Assembly (NCBI GenBank): GCA_904502155.1
Contig: CAJGDV010000039.1
Coordinates: forward strand, 1 to 9,613
DNA from: an uncultured Bacilli bacterium
GTDB taxonomy: Bacteria > Bacillota_I > Bacilli_A > RF39 > UBA660
Direction: 5' to 3'
Length of the DNA stretch: 9,613 nucleotides
Each line of letters begins with the position of its first letter. Within the stretch, counting starts at the first letter, position 1. The translations under genes were made by a program, and so were the position numbers. The notes below the pieces were generated by a model. That model was not told the origin of the DNA, did no database searches, and was given only the letters and a program-made list of their open reading frames with translations. Below, one piece after another: positions 1-7,548 of this stretch.

Positions 1-3000
1 TAAATAGAATATCTAATTGTATCTATTTCAGTTAATTTGTATGAATCATAGAATAATAATCTTATACGACTTGTATCATTTGAATCAACTGTAAGCGAGA
101 AATTACCAAGATTAATACCGTCTGTTTCTGTTAAAGTACTTGAATATTTTTTAGTTCTTGGAGCAATTGTTGCTTCCCCATTTAAGATATTAATTGCATA
201 TTTAACTTCAATTGAATATTTAGTACCTTGTACTAGATTTTCTGTTAATGAGAATTTTTTTGTTGCACCAGTTGAGAATTTAACATCTTTATATTCTTCT
301 GGAGTTATATCATTACCATAATCATCTGTAAATGTTACTGAATATGTATCTTCAACAACGGCTTTACTAGTATCGAAGAAATTTACTTTGAAATCCATAC
401 CATCGAGCGTAATACTTGAACTAATACCTACATATGGTTCTGAAAGTTTATTAAATACAAATGTTGCATGGTTTTCATTTTCCAGAATAATATCTTCACT
501 TATACCATCAATTGTTACTTTGGCTATTGGCCTTAAAACAATTTCATATGTATAGTTAGCTTCAATTCCACTTCCAACTGGAATAGAAATATATTTAGTC
601 ATTTGTTTATCAAAGAAATAATCATTATCAGTTAATAAATCAGTTTTTGTTTTATCACCTGTTTCAGGATCAATTTGATAAATATCATATTCAATACGGT
701 CAAACCCGATTGTTTCTCTTAAGTTATAAGAAAGTCTAATTCTTCTGTCGTGGTATGATGTTGCAACATAAGCTGCTGTTACATTCGATACCCCAACGTT
801 ATTTAATGTTTTAAAATAATAATTTTTTGTATTTGTTTGATAGTCAACATCATATAGTTGTTCTCTAATATATGTTGCACTTGCTCCTTCACCGTCTTTA
901 ATGTCGGCTAGAAGTTTGAAATAATAATTTGTATTTGGAATTAAATCATCAAAATAAATGATATTAGTTAAATCTGAAAGTGCTAATTCATGAGTTGCAA
1001 CTTTATTTCCAGTTATACCTGATTCATCAGTTTTCCAAATTTCAACATATATTTTTTCATTTAAAATACGATCTCCACCAGCACCATACATATTAACTTT
1101 AAATTTAATACCAATTAATGTTGGCGCAATGTTCAATGCACCTGTATCACTTAATAAGCTTACACATGGAATAATTGAGTCAAATCTAAATGTTGCATCT
1201 GATTTGTTTTGTGCTTGCTTTTCTGATAATCCTTTTGGGAATAAAATTTCATAGTTGTAACTGATACCTCCAGCTTCTTGTTGGATTTCAATTAAGTTTG
1301 TTATTTGAGTTAATTGATTTAACACAGACATTTTTGAATTTTGTAAATCTAAACTAATATTAAATAATGATTTTTCTGGTGTTTCAGCTGTTGAAAATGA
1401 TGTAGCTGTATTCATATAATAATATTTACCATCATAATCACTTGTTCCATTATTAATCATTTGAAGTGCCATTTTATCATGACCATTTTCAAATCCTGTT
1501 ACTCCAGAATCATAGTATAAATATACTGTTGGAGTAATATCTTTGTTAATTAATGGTTCTAAGTCAGCATAGTCAATAATAATATTACCATTATCAATTA
1601 TTAAGTTATCAAGAGTAACACTATTTTGGCCGGCTGTAAATACAATTTTAGCTCCAGCTACTCTTCTATAAAAGTCATTTGTATTGTAATTTAAGAATGC
1701 AAAAATTACACGGTTAACTTCATTATATACTTCGTATTGAACTTCACTTGGATTAAATACGCTATCAAAATATTGATAAATTAATACTTGTTCTTGAATT
1801 GCTGTTTCTTCTTTTATATTTGCAGTTTCTATTTTTACTTCTAAAAACCCAGCTTCTAATTCTGTGAATTTAGCTGTTTGATAAGAATCTTCAACAGTAA
1901 AGTCAACTGGATTTCTGTTTTTACCTTGAATTGTATACTTAAATTTGTTTTCTTTTATTGTTGAATCAACATCTTTAATTTTATATTTCCAACTAAATGA
2001 TGTTGCATCACTTATTGCAGGATACATTTGAATAGTTGGACTTTCTTTATATGCCTTATGTTGTTGACTTTTTAATATTACTGTTGGATCAGATGGGAAA
2101 CTAGAATCAATAGTTCCATCTAGATTTAAATCAAGTTCAACATCATATGAGAAATAATATATATTTCCTCTTCTAAAATCTAAATCATTTTTACTATATG
2201 CTGTTCCATCTTCTAAGTACGCTGTTGCATAACCAATAGTTCCACTTTCAGGAACAGTATATCTTATTGTATCAACTAATTGTCCAGTTAAGGCATTATA
2301 AATTTTATAATTTATATATCTAGCATATTTACTAGAATTATCATAATAACCTTTGAATTTATAACCAACAATAGTTTCCTCGCCTAAATCATCACGATGT
2401 TTTTCTGCTGCATCTTTATTACGTATAGCAACAACATCCATTGCATTATCTGTATCATCAGGAAGCGATGGAATAAACCCTACCGTTTTAGCTGTAATAA
2501 TGTTATTCAAAATTGCAATTTCATTTTTGTATGTCGTATAGTCATAAGCATATTGTACTTCAATAGTATAATATTCAGCTTTTAAATCTTGATTTTTTAT
2601 ATTAAATAACGCAGGTGTTATTGCGAATGTTTTATCATAATATTCTTCTTGTAATTCACTAACGTATTCATCAAGATTTCTATCAACCTTACGAACAGAT
2701 TTTACAAGTGTTCCACTTGTAGATGTACCTTCATATAAATTAAATATTAACCCTGACATAGTACTTGCTTCAAGTAATGTGTCATTGTTATTATAAGGCC
2801 CTAATTTAGCATTTACTTTAAATGCACTATCAGTATTAGCCGTATCTATAGTGTACGTTAAATACATTGGATCAGTATCCTCGGTTCTAACTATAGTACT
2901 ACCTATATAACAGTTATCTATAACTGGATTACCATCTTGGAGGTCTACTTTAGCATAAACTGAGAATGTATATGTTTCATTTTTTCTTAAATAGTTAATA

Positions 3001-4100
3001 TTTATTGGAATAGTTAAATTTCCACTTGCAGTAATTGTTTTTTGTACTCCAACTGAATCAGTATAAACAATAGTCATTTTACTAGATTCATCTAGAGCTA
3101 TAGTATTACCATCGTCTATGATTACTATGTTACCTTTGATTTTTTCAAAAGTAATTTCATCTGCATTAAATTTGATTGATGGGAATGCAACACCATCCAT
3201 TTTTAAAATATCACTATATTCTGTTTCATATTCATATTCTTTTTCATTATCATTAAATATAGCAACTACTTTAAATGTATATGGAATACCTCTTTCAATA
3301 CTTACATCATCAACTCTAACGTCGACAGAACCACTTTTATTTTTTTCAATAACTTGAACTGGTGTCATGTCTTCAAGCACTCTGGCATCATATATTTCAT
3401 AGCGGAATGAAGTTATACCATTATCAACGTCAACTGTATTACTTAATTTTAAAGTAAATACTGAATTTTTCTTATCAATAACATAACTTACATTACCTAC
3501 ATTTGGTTTTTGTTTTAATGTTTTATAATTTGTGTCTTCTATATATGAATCAGTTATTACTGAATCTTCATATAAATAATTACTTATTCTTAATGTATAT
3601 TCTGTATTATTTTCTAATTCTTCATAATTAAATTCAATTTCGCCTACTCCATTAAATTCAATAGTTTTAGTTCCTATTACTCTTTCTTCTTGAAGTAAAG
3701 TAGCATCAAAAGATTTGATATTTGAATAATTTTTCTTTTTTGCTAAGAATGATAATGTATCAGTTGTAAAATAATCTTTTTCTATTTCTACCCCAACTGA
3801 TTCAGTTAAGAATGTTTTTTGAACAAAATCTCTTGTATAATCATTACCATTTTTGCTATAAGCAGAATTTACAACAAATATATAATTTGTATTAGGAGCT
3901 AAGTTTTCAACTTCAAGTCCAAAATTCATTGTTCCTTGCATTTCTTTTGCTTGATATACAATTTTATTTGTTGATGAATCAATAATTTTTAATGATATAT
4001 CATCAACTAGTAGATTAGAAGCATCAACCACTTGTACATCAGCCTGAAATTTATTAGAAGTAACATTCATATCTACAACTGTAAAAATTGGATCAGTAAC
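1..4100 (-). repeat. Array of about twelve degenerate Fn3-like modules inside the giant protein
   Basis: The recurring element is a beta strand of the form (N/G)-T-x-Y-x-(F/I/L), as near the F strand of fibronectin type III domains. Its aromatic residue falls at about residues 361, 456, 562, 665, 799, 937, 1040 (Phe here), 1148, 1238, 1348, 1471 and 1583. Spacings are 90-138 residues, the usual size of an Fn3 or Ig-like domain, some with insertions. The repeats are visible at protein level only; I saw no long identical DNA repeats, so the array is old and diverged. The 1040, 1148 and 1238 elements are the weakest matches. Assignment to Fn3 rather than another beta-sandwich fold is inference. 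Confidence 0.55.
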
Positions 4101-4964
4101 TCTTTCGTTTTCATTTACTTCTTCTTCATCATCAGGTCTATCTGTATTAACAATCCCATCACCAAGACCAGCAATTGGATTTTTCTTTTCCTCTTCTTCT
4201 TTTTCTTCTTCAAGTTCAGGAATTAACTGAATATTATCATCAGAATCGATTGTAATTTCATTTAGATTCATTACAGCTTCGCCTTCTTTGAAGATGTATT
4301 TATTACCTAAATCAATTGCAATTCCATTTGCTAAATCAACTCTTACATTTGTTGGAACATTTTGAAGTGATATTTCATTATTTTCGATTCTAACGATATC
4401 CCCTTCAATAAATTCTAATTCATAATATCCACTATCAAGTGTTTTTTCTTTATCTTGCATTACTAATTTTAAGTTTTTACCAACGACAATATATTTGGTA
4501 TCACTTATTTTCATAATAAAATTAGTAAATTCTAATTTTGTTTTTATATTATTTACTGAGTAAATATTGTTTTTATTATCCATTATTGTATTTGGATAAA
4601 TATTATAATATTTAATTGCTTGTTTATTATTTAGTGTATCTAAATTTAATATAGCTGCTTTCTTTAGCGAAGATATACTACCATTGTCATAATGAACAAA
4701 AGATTCAACAGCTACTTTAGTTTTTTCGGCATTTACATTTTCAAATTCTACTTGATTTGAATAATTTTCTTTATATTTTGTACCGCCACTAAAATAGTAT
4801 TTCTCACTTTTTATAAAATTTCCTTCAGTATCATATACTTTAGAAATTATATATCCACTATTTTCAAATTCACTATATTTATCTTGATTTGTTTTAAAAC
4901 CAAAATAAAAAATAAGAAAAGCCATACCTATTACTGATAAAGTTATCAAAATTACTCTTTTCAT
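1..4964 (-). CDS. Giant membrane-anchored protein with repeated fibronectin-III-like modules (3' end off window)
   Basis: One frame stays open from the ATG at 4964 to the left edge: 1654 complete codons with no stop, so the C terminus is not visible. A Shine-Dalgarno site (GAGGGT, 4971-4976) sits 6 bases before the ATG; another ATG at 4969 hits a stop after two codons. Residues 1-25 are MKR followed by a hydrophobic stretch ending in FYFGF, a signal-anchor or signal peptide without a clear lipobox. Residues about 30-245 form a unique, beta-rich region I do not recognise. Two acidic stretches follow (about 249-261, rich in EEE/EEEE, and about 278-283), looking like a flexible linker. From about 289 onward there are about twelve modules of 90-140 residues with an Fn3-like signature such as LAPNTNYIF, ENNTEYTL or LIPNTNYYF. 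I infer a stalk-like or adhesive surface protein. No catalytic motif or LPXTG signal is visible, and any sorting signal would lie off the window. It has its own promoter, separate from trmR. Role unknown; the frame itself is very certain. Confidence 0.85.
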   Translation of the reverse strand, partial: MKRVILITLSVIGMAFLIFYFGFKTNQDKYSEFENSGYIISKVYDTEGNFIKSEKYYFSGGTKYKENYSNQVEFENVNAEKTKVAVESFVHYDNGSISSLKKAAILNLDTLNNKQAIKYYNIYPNTIMDNKNNIYSVNNIKTKLEFTNFIMKISDTKYIVVGKNLKLVMQDKEKTLDSGYYELEFIEGDIVRIENNEISLQNVPTNVRVDLANGIAIDLGNKYIFKEGEAVMNLNEITIDSDDNIQLIPELEEEKEEEEKKNPIAGLGDGIVNTDRPDDEEEVNENERVTDPIFTVVDMNVTSNKFQADVQVVDASNLLVDDISLKIIDSSTNKIVYQAKEMQGTMNFGLEVENLAPNTNYIFVVNSAYSKNGNDYTRDFVQKTFLTESVGVEIEKDYFTTDTLSFLAKKKNYSNIKSFDATLLQEERVIGTKTIEFNGVGEIEFNYEELENNTEYTLRISNYLYEDSVITDSYIEDTNYKTLKQKPNVGNVSYVIDKKNSVFTLKLSNTVDVDNGITSFRYEIYDARVLEDMTPVQVIEKNKSGSVDVRVDDVSIERGIPYTFKVVAIFNDNEKEYEYETEYSDILKMDGVAFPSIKFNADEITFEKIKGNIVIIDDGNTIALDESSKMTIVYTDSVGVQKTITASGNLTIPININYLRKNETYTFSVYAKVDLQDGNPVIDNCYIGSTIVRTEDTDPMYLTYTIDTANTDSAFKVNAKLGPYNNNDTLLEASTMSGLIFNLYEGTSTSGTLVKSVRKVDRNLDEYVSELQEEYYDKTFAITPALFNIKNQDLKAEYYTIEVQYAYDYTTYKNEIAILNNIITAKTVGFIPSLPDDTDNAMDVVAIRNKDAAEKHRDDLGEETIVGYKFKGYYDNSSKYARYINYKIYNALTGQLVDTIRYTVPESGTIGYATAYLEDGTAYSKNDLDFRRGNIYYFSYDVELDLNLDGTIDSSFPSDPTVILKSQQHKAYKESPTIQMYPAISDATSFSWKYKIKDVDSTIKENKFKYTIQGKNRNPVDFTVEDSYQTAKFTELEAGFLEVKIETANIKEETAIQEQVLIYQYFDSVFNPSEVQYEVYNEVNRVIFAFLNYNTNDFYRRVAGAKIVFTAGQNSVTLDNLIIDNGNIIIDYADLEPLINKDITPTVYLYYDSGVTGFENGHDKMALQMINNGTSDYDGKYYYMNTATSFSTAETPEKSLFNISLDLQNSKMSVLNQLTQITNLIEIQQEAGGISYNYEILFPKGLSEKQAQNKSDATFRFDSIIPCVSLLSDTGALNIAPTLIGIKFKVNMYGAGGDRILNEKIYVEIWKTDESGITGNKVATHELALSDLTNIIYFDDLIPNTNYYFKLLADIKDGEGASATYIREQLYDVDYQTNTKNYYFKTLNNVGVSNVTAAYVATSYHDRRIRLSYNLRETIGFDRIEYDIYQIDPETGDKTKTDLLTDNDYFFDKQMTKYISIPVGSGIEANYTYEIVLRPIAKVTIDGISEDIILENENHATFVFNKLSEPYVGISSSITLDGMDFKVNFFDTSKAVVEDTYSVTFTDDYGNDITPEEYKDVKFSTGATKKFSLTENLVQGTKYSIEVKYAINILNGEATIAPRTKKYSSTLTETDGINLGNFSLTVDSNDTSRIRLLFYDSYKLTEIDTIRYSI

Positions 4965-5005
4965 ATCATCACCCTCGTATTTTTTGCTTATTATCTACTA
5001 TAATC

Positions 5006-5034
5006 ATTTTACATTATTATAGGCTTTTAGTCAA
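5006..5034 (-). promoter_or_regulatory. Sigma-A-type promoter of the giant surface-protein gene
   Basis: On the minus strand, TTGACT (5029-5034) and TAAAAT (5006-5011) are separated by exactly 17 bases, near the sigma-A consensus. Transcription would start near 4999, giving a leader of about 35 nt that contains the Shine-Dalgarno site. It lies directly after the trmR terminator, so the giant gene is an independent unit. Confidence 0.72.
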
Positions 5035-5048
5035 CAAAATAAGCAAAT

Positions 5049-5078
5049 AAAAAATAGATACATCAATACCTATTTTTT
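5049..5078 (-). terminator. Hairpin terminator after trmR
   Basis: On the minus strand the arms AAAAAATAGGTA and TATCTATTTTTT form a 12-bp stem (one G-U pair) around a 6-nt loop and finish in a T run. The mirror-image A and T runs mean it could work in both directions. The trmR stop codon (5070-5072) lies inside the upstream arm. The stem is AT-rich and its strength cannot be judged without a folding calculation. Confidence 0.62.
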
Positions 5079-5645
5079 TCTTGAAACAGTAACTCCATCA
5101 CCAATATTTTTATATTCAGTTATATAGTCTTTATTATTGTTTAACCAATCTAAATAATTATGTATTTTTCTTATCATTTGTCTTAAATTTCTTGTAGGCG
5201 CTGGTTTATCACTAAATGTAAGACCATGAAAATTAATATTGTCAGTAATTATAAATCCATTATCATCAAGATTTTTTTCATATTTTGTGAAAAATTTAAT
5301 TGATTGGCTTTTAGCAGCATCAATAAATATAAGATCAAATTTACCTTCAACATCAATATCTAAGGCATCACCAAAAATAATATTTATTCTTTCTTCTAAA
5401 TTAAATGATTTTATATTTTTTACTGCTTCATCATATCTTTCTTTATCACGTTCAATAGTAGTAACCTTAATTTTATCATCTATTAAACACATTCTTATAG
5501 CAGAATATCCTATAGCAGCACCAATTTCTAAAATATTTGTAATATTATTTTCTTTTATAAAGTTTGTAAGGAATTCTATTCCTTCTTTTTCCATGATTGG
5601 TACATTGTTTTCTTTAGCGTATAATTCTATTTGCTGTAAATTCAT
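5070..5645 (-). CDS. trmR: tRNA 5-hydroxyuridine methyltransferase TrmR (YrrM), O-methyltransferase family 3
   Basis: A 191-residue SAM-dependent methyltransferase. Motif I is ILEIGAAIGYSAI (38-50). An acidic residue in TTIERD (E65) would hold the SAM ribose. FIDAAK (D109) and TDN (D135, N136) match the metal-binding residues of the COMT-like family 3. In Bacillus, TrmR methylates 5-hydroxyuridine at the tRNA wobble position 34 to give 5-methoxyuridine, and its gene directly follows mltG as here. The start at 5645 has a good Shine-Dalgarno (AGGAAGTGAT). The longer reading frame to 5714 would begin inside mltG and carry a meaningless 23-residue extension across a hairpin, so I reject it. The hydroxylase genes (yrrN/yrrO, trhP) that follow in Bacillus are absent: a terminator and the giant surface gene come next. 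Family assignment is firm; the exact tRNA substrate is inferred from synteny and similarity. Confidence 0.87.
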   Translation of the reverse strand: MNLQQIELYAKENNVPIMEKEGIEFLTNFIKENNITNILEIGAAIGYSAIRMCLIDDKIKVTTIERDKERYDEAVKNIKSFNLEERINIIFGDALDIDVEGKFDLIFIDAAKSQSIKFFTKYEKNLDDNGFIITDNINFHGLTFSDKPAPTRNLRQMIRKIHNYLDWLNNNKDYITEYKNIGDGVTVSRKK

Positions 5646-5664
5646 AATATCACTTCCTACACAT

Positions 5665-5673
5665 ATTTTAGCA
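5665..5673 (-). promoter_or_regulatory. Possible extended -10 promoter for trmR
   Basis: The minus strand reads TGC-TAAAAT, an extended -10 element, between the mltG terminator hairpin and the trmR Shine-Dalgarno. The region 17 bases upstream lies in the hairpin and has no good -35. It would give trmR a very short leader and let it be expressed despite the hairpin. Tentative, since AT-rich DNA produces such matches by chance. Confidence 0.3.
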
Positions 5674-5675
5674 CA

Positions 5676-5703
5676 AAAAAACATATAAAAATATATGTTT
5701 TTT
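5676..5703 (-). terminator. Hairpin terminator at the end of mltG
   Basis: A perfect 12-bp inverted repeat (AAAAAACATATA and TATATGTTTTTT on the minus strand) flanks a TTTT loop and ends in seven T residues. It overlaps the mltG stop codon (5702-5704). It probably ends or thins transcription before trmR. The symmetric A and T runs would also stop any transcription from the other side. Confidence 0.58.
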
Positions 5704-6793
5704 AAGCACACCAATTATTTTGGCTTTTTAGCATATTTATAGTACTAGAATGACCACTAGAATTAGTATTCATATAAGTTTTCCCACTACAATCAGCTAC
5801 GAAATAATAATAATTATGACTAGAAGGTTTAATACTAGCAATAATAGATTCTAATCCTGGATTACAAATAGGACCAACAGGAAGACCTGCAAGACTACTA
5901 CATCTAGTATTATATTTGTTAGAACAATCATTAAGTTCTTTATAAGTTAAACTAATTTTAAAATCATCAATTTTAGAACCATAATATGTCGTAACATCAC
6001 TACCTAATGTCCAACCTGAATTAAGTCTATTATAAAATACTCCAGCAACACCTGCTCTATCATCAGCATTACCAGCTTCAAGTTCAACAACTGAAGACAA
6101 TGTTAATATTTGATGAACAGAATATTTACTATTTTGTATATCATTTTTATATTCGCTTAAAATTTTATCAGTTTGATTTAATAAAACTTTAATAATATCT
6201 TTAGCACCATAATCTTTTCCAATTTGATATGTTTCAGGGAAAAGATAACCCTCTAATGGATAATAAATATCACTATTTAAAATATCATTTGTTAAAAACC
6301 AATATTCATTAATTAATGAATTAATATAATTTTTATCAACCATTAAATTCATAATATCTTCATAAGAATTATTAGTATTTTCACTAATAACCTTAGCTAC
6401 TTTTCTTATGTTTAATCCTTCTTTAAAAGTAATATTTATTAAATTTTCATTAAAATTAGATCCTTTTTCTAATTCATTTATAATTTGTTTTAAATCCATA
6501 TTTTGATTTAAATTATAAATGCCCTTTTGTAATGTTGTTGGATTATTAAGTTTAATATAAATTTTATAAAAAAATTCTGATTTAATTAAACCCTGTTTTT
6601 CTAATTCACTACCTAATGTACTATAAGTTTGATTTTCTTTTACTTCAAATTTTACCTCTTTTGATTCTTTTGATACTGCTTTAATATTCGTTTTATAAAT
6701 TAATAAAACTACTATAGAAGATACTACTAATACTACTAATAGTATTAATATAGTTTTTAAAAAAAAGCGGTTTTTATTGTCCGCTTGCTGCAT
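5702..6793 (-). CDS. mltG: Endolytic murein transglycosylase MltG (YceG-like, YrrL)
   Basis: A 363-residue protein with a short basic cytoplasmic N terminus, one membrane segment (about 12-33) and an extracellular YceG/MltG domain. MltG cleaves nascent glycan strands near the membrane and helps end peptidoglycan polymerisation. A small LysM-like part (about 46-110) precedes the catalytic part. Family hallmarks seen are YPLEGYLFPETY (178-189), the SSVVELEAG segment (233-241) containing the catalytic glutamate (E237 or E239), GVFYNRL (251-257), and GLPVGPICNPG (303-313) leading to the closing YYYFV strand. The ATG overlaps the end of yrzB by 20 nt and has only a weak Shine-Dalgarno, so translation is probably coupled. 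No other in-frame ATG precedes the membrane segment. The gene presence indicates a peptidoglycan-making cell. A terminator-like hairpin lies within its first codons. Four cysteines in the extracellular part (290, 298, 310, 335) and one near the C terminus (362) are unusual and could form disulfides. Confidence 0.92.
   Translation of the reverse strand: MQQADNKNRFFLKTILILLVVLVVSSIVVLLIYKTNIKAVSKESKEVKFEVKENQTYSTLGSELEKQGLIKSEFFYKIYIKLNNPTTLQKGIYNLNQNMDLKQIINELEKGSNFNENLINITFKEGLNIRKVAKVISENTNNSYEDIMNLMVDKNYINSLINEYWFLTNDILNSDIYYPLEGYLFPETYQIGKDYGAKDIIKVLLNQTDKILSEYKNDIQNSKYSVHQILTLSSVVELEAGNADDRAGVAGVFYNRLNSGWTLGSDVTTYYGSKIDDFKISLTYKELNDCSNKYNTRCSSLAGLPVGPICNPGLESIIASIKPSSHNYYYFVADCSGKTYMNTNSSGHSSTINMLKSQNNWCA
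6759..6786 (-). terminator. GC-rich terminator-like hairpin at the yrzB-mltG junction
   Basis: On the minus strand AAGCGG (6781-6786) pairs with CCGCTT (6765-6770) around a 10-nt loop, and eight T residues span 6759-6766, two of them in the stem. It is conspicuous in such AT-rich DNA and has the form of an intrinsic terminator, yet lies inside the first codons of mltG; the yrzB stop codon is in the loop. It may attenuate mltG relative to ruvX and yrzB. The loop is long and the stem short, and the encoded residues (A-D-N-K-N-R-F-F-L) also constrain the bases, so coincidence is possible. Confidence 0.35.
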
Positions 6794-7061
6794 TACTTTT
6801 AACTTCTGCTTGGATTTCTTCTAAAATAGTTTCAATGATTCTCCATTCAGCATCAGTTTCAATTGGTAATAATTCGCTAGCTTCTTCTTCAGGGTTATAT
6901 ATTGAAGCATAAACTCTAATATTTCCACTTTCATCAACAGTATTATCTGTGTATACCATATAATTTTTCTTTGTTTCATCTGATTCAAATGTAAATAAAA
7001 CTTCACATTCAACTTCTTTACCTTCGCCATTAATAGCTTTAAAAGTCATTTTTTCTTCCAT
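6774..7061 (-). CDS. yrzB: DUF1292 family protein YrzB
   Basis: A 95-residue acidic protein with the DUF1292 pattern: VLFTFESDETKKNYMVYTDN (residues 21-40), DESGNIRVYAS, and the closing PIETDAEWRIIETILEE segment (66-82). The family has no settled biochemical function, but the gene sits between ruvX and mltG throughout many Bacilli and Clostridia, as here. It has no signal peptide or membrane segment, so it should be cytoplasmic. The start at 7061 lies 2 nt after the ruvX stop; its Shine-Dalgarno (AAGGAAG) is inside the last ruvX codons, indicating coupled translation. Its stop overlaps the mltG start region by 20 nt. Confidence 0.88.
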   Translation of the reverse strand: MEEKMTFKAINGEGKEVECEVLFTFESDETKKNYMVYTDNTVDESGNIRVYASIYNPEEEASELLPIETDAEWRIIETILEEIQAEVKSNAASGQ

Positions 7062-7063
7062 CT

Positions 7064-7486
7064 TTATCTTCCTTTCTCGATATCTAAATATGTTTGTAAA
7101 ATTATATTTGCTGCCATTTTATCAACAACTTTTTTTCTTTTTTTGCGTGATAAATTAGCTTCTAATAAATAATTATGAGCAGCAACAGTAGATAATCTTT
7201 CATCTTGCATTACTACTTCTATATCTAGAATTTCTTCTAATTTTTCTTTAAATTTTAATGTTGTTTCTGCTCTTTCTCCTAATGTATTATTCATGTTTTT
7301 AGGAAGACCTAAAACAATTTTTTCAACTCTATATTCTTTTACTATATTTTTAATTTCATCAAGGATAGAATCATAATCACTGTCATTAAATCTTAATGTT
7401 GTAAGACCTGTAGCAATTGTCTTAGTTTCATCACTTATTGATATTCCTAATGTTCTTGTCCCTAAATCAAAACCTAAATAACGCAT
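7064..7486 (-). CDS. ruvX: RNase H-fold YqgF/RuvX family nuclease (YrrK), pre-16S rRNA processing
   Basis: A 140-residue protein, the usual length for YqgF/RuvX. The family has an RNase H-like fold and is implicated in maturing the 5' end of 16S rRNA; the Holliday-junction resolvase annotation is older. Motifs seen: GFDLGTRTLGISISD (5-19, catalytic D7), LGLPKNMNNTLGERA (59-73), QDERLST (94-100, acidic cluster) and VDKMAANIIL (121-130, with D122). I start at MRYLGFD because it has a good Shine-Dalgarno (AGAAAGGAATT). The longer frame beginning at 7525 would start upstream of the predicted transcription start near 7509. It is the first gene of the ruvX-yrzB-mltG unit, in the same order as Bacillus yrrK-yrzB-yrrL. 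The ireB gene that often precedes it is replaced here by a zinc-ribbon membrane-protein gene. Confidence 0.92.
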   Translation of the reverse strand: MRYLGFDLGTRTLGISISDETKTIATGLTTLRFNDSDYDSILDEIKNIVKEYRVEKIVLGLPKNMNNTLGERAETTLKFKEKLEEILDIEVVMQDERLSTVAAHNYLLEANLSRKKRKKVVDKMAANIILQTYLDIEKGR

Positions 7487-7515
7487 ATATCTAATTCCTT
7501 TCTGAATACACTTAT

Positions 7516-7544
7516 ATTTTAACATTTAAAAATATAATTATCAA
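7516..7544 (-). promoter_or_regulatory. Promoter of the ruvX-yrzB-mltG operon
   Basis: Minus-strand TTGATA (7539-7544) and TAAAAT (7516-7521) are 17 bases apart, with TGT just before the -10 making it an extended -10. Predicted start is near 7509, giving a leader of about 20-25 nt. The -35 begins directly after the stop codon of the preceding gene. Confidence 0.72.
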
Positions 7545-7548
7545 TTAT
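7534..7548 (-). other. Small AT-only hairpin over the zinc-ribbon gene stop codon and the ruvX -35
   Basis: ATAATT and AATTAT form a 6-bp stem with a 3-nt loop, followed on the minus strand by ATTTTT. It has the shape of a weak terminator for the 7545-8465 gene but is AT-only and doubles as the -35 of the next promoter. Readthrough into ruvX seems likely. Confidence 0.28.

Noticed and set aside
2397..4226. Three short plus-strand open frames (2397-2585, 3118-3357, 4032-4226)
   Set aside because: All are antisense to the continuous giant frame and rich in Phe, Ile and Ser, as expected from the reverse of AT-rich coding sequence.
5239..5688. A 149-codon open frame on the plus strand
   Set aside because: It lies antisense to trmR, which has clear methyltransferase motifs; the plus-strand product is a low-complexity shadow with no ribosome-binding site.
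6750..6770. Possible programmed -1 slippery site (T TTT TTA) in the early mltG codons
   Set aside because: The mltG frame is intact along its full length with all family motifs, so no shift is needed, and T runs are common in such AT-rich sequence.
6821..7030. A 69-codon minus-strand frame overlapping yrzB
   Set aside because: It is an out-of-frame shadow of yrzB, which matches DUF1292 along its whole length.
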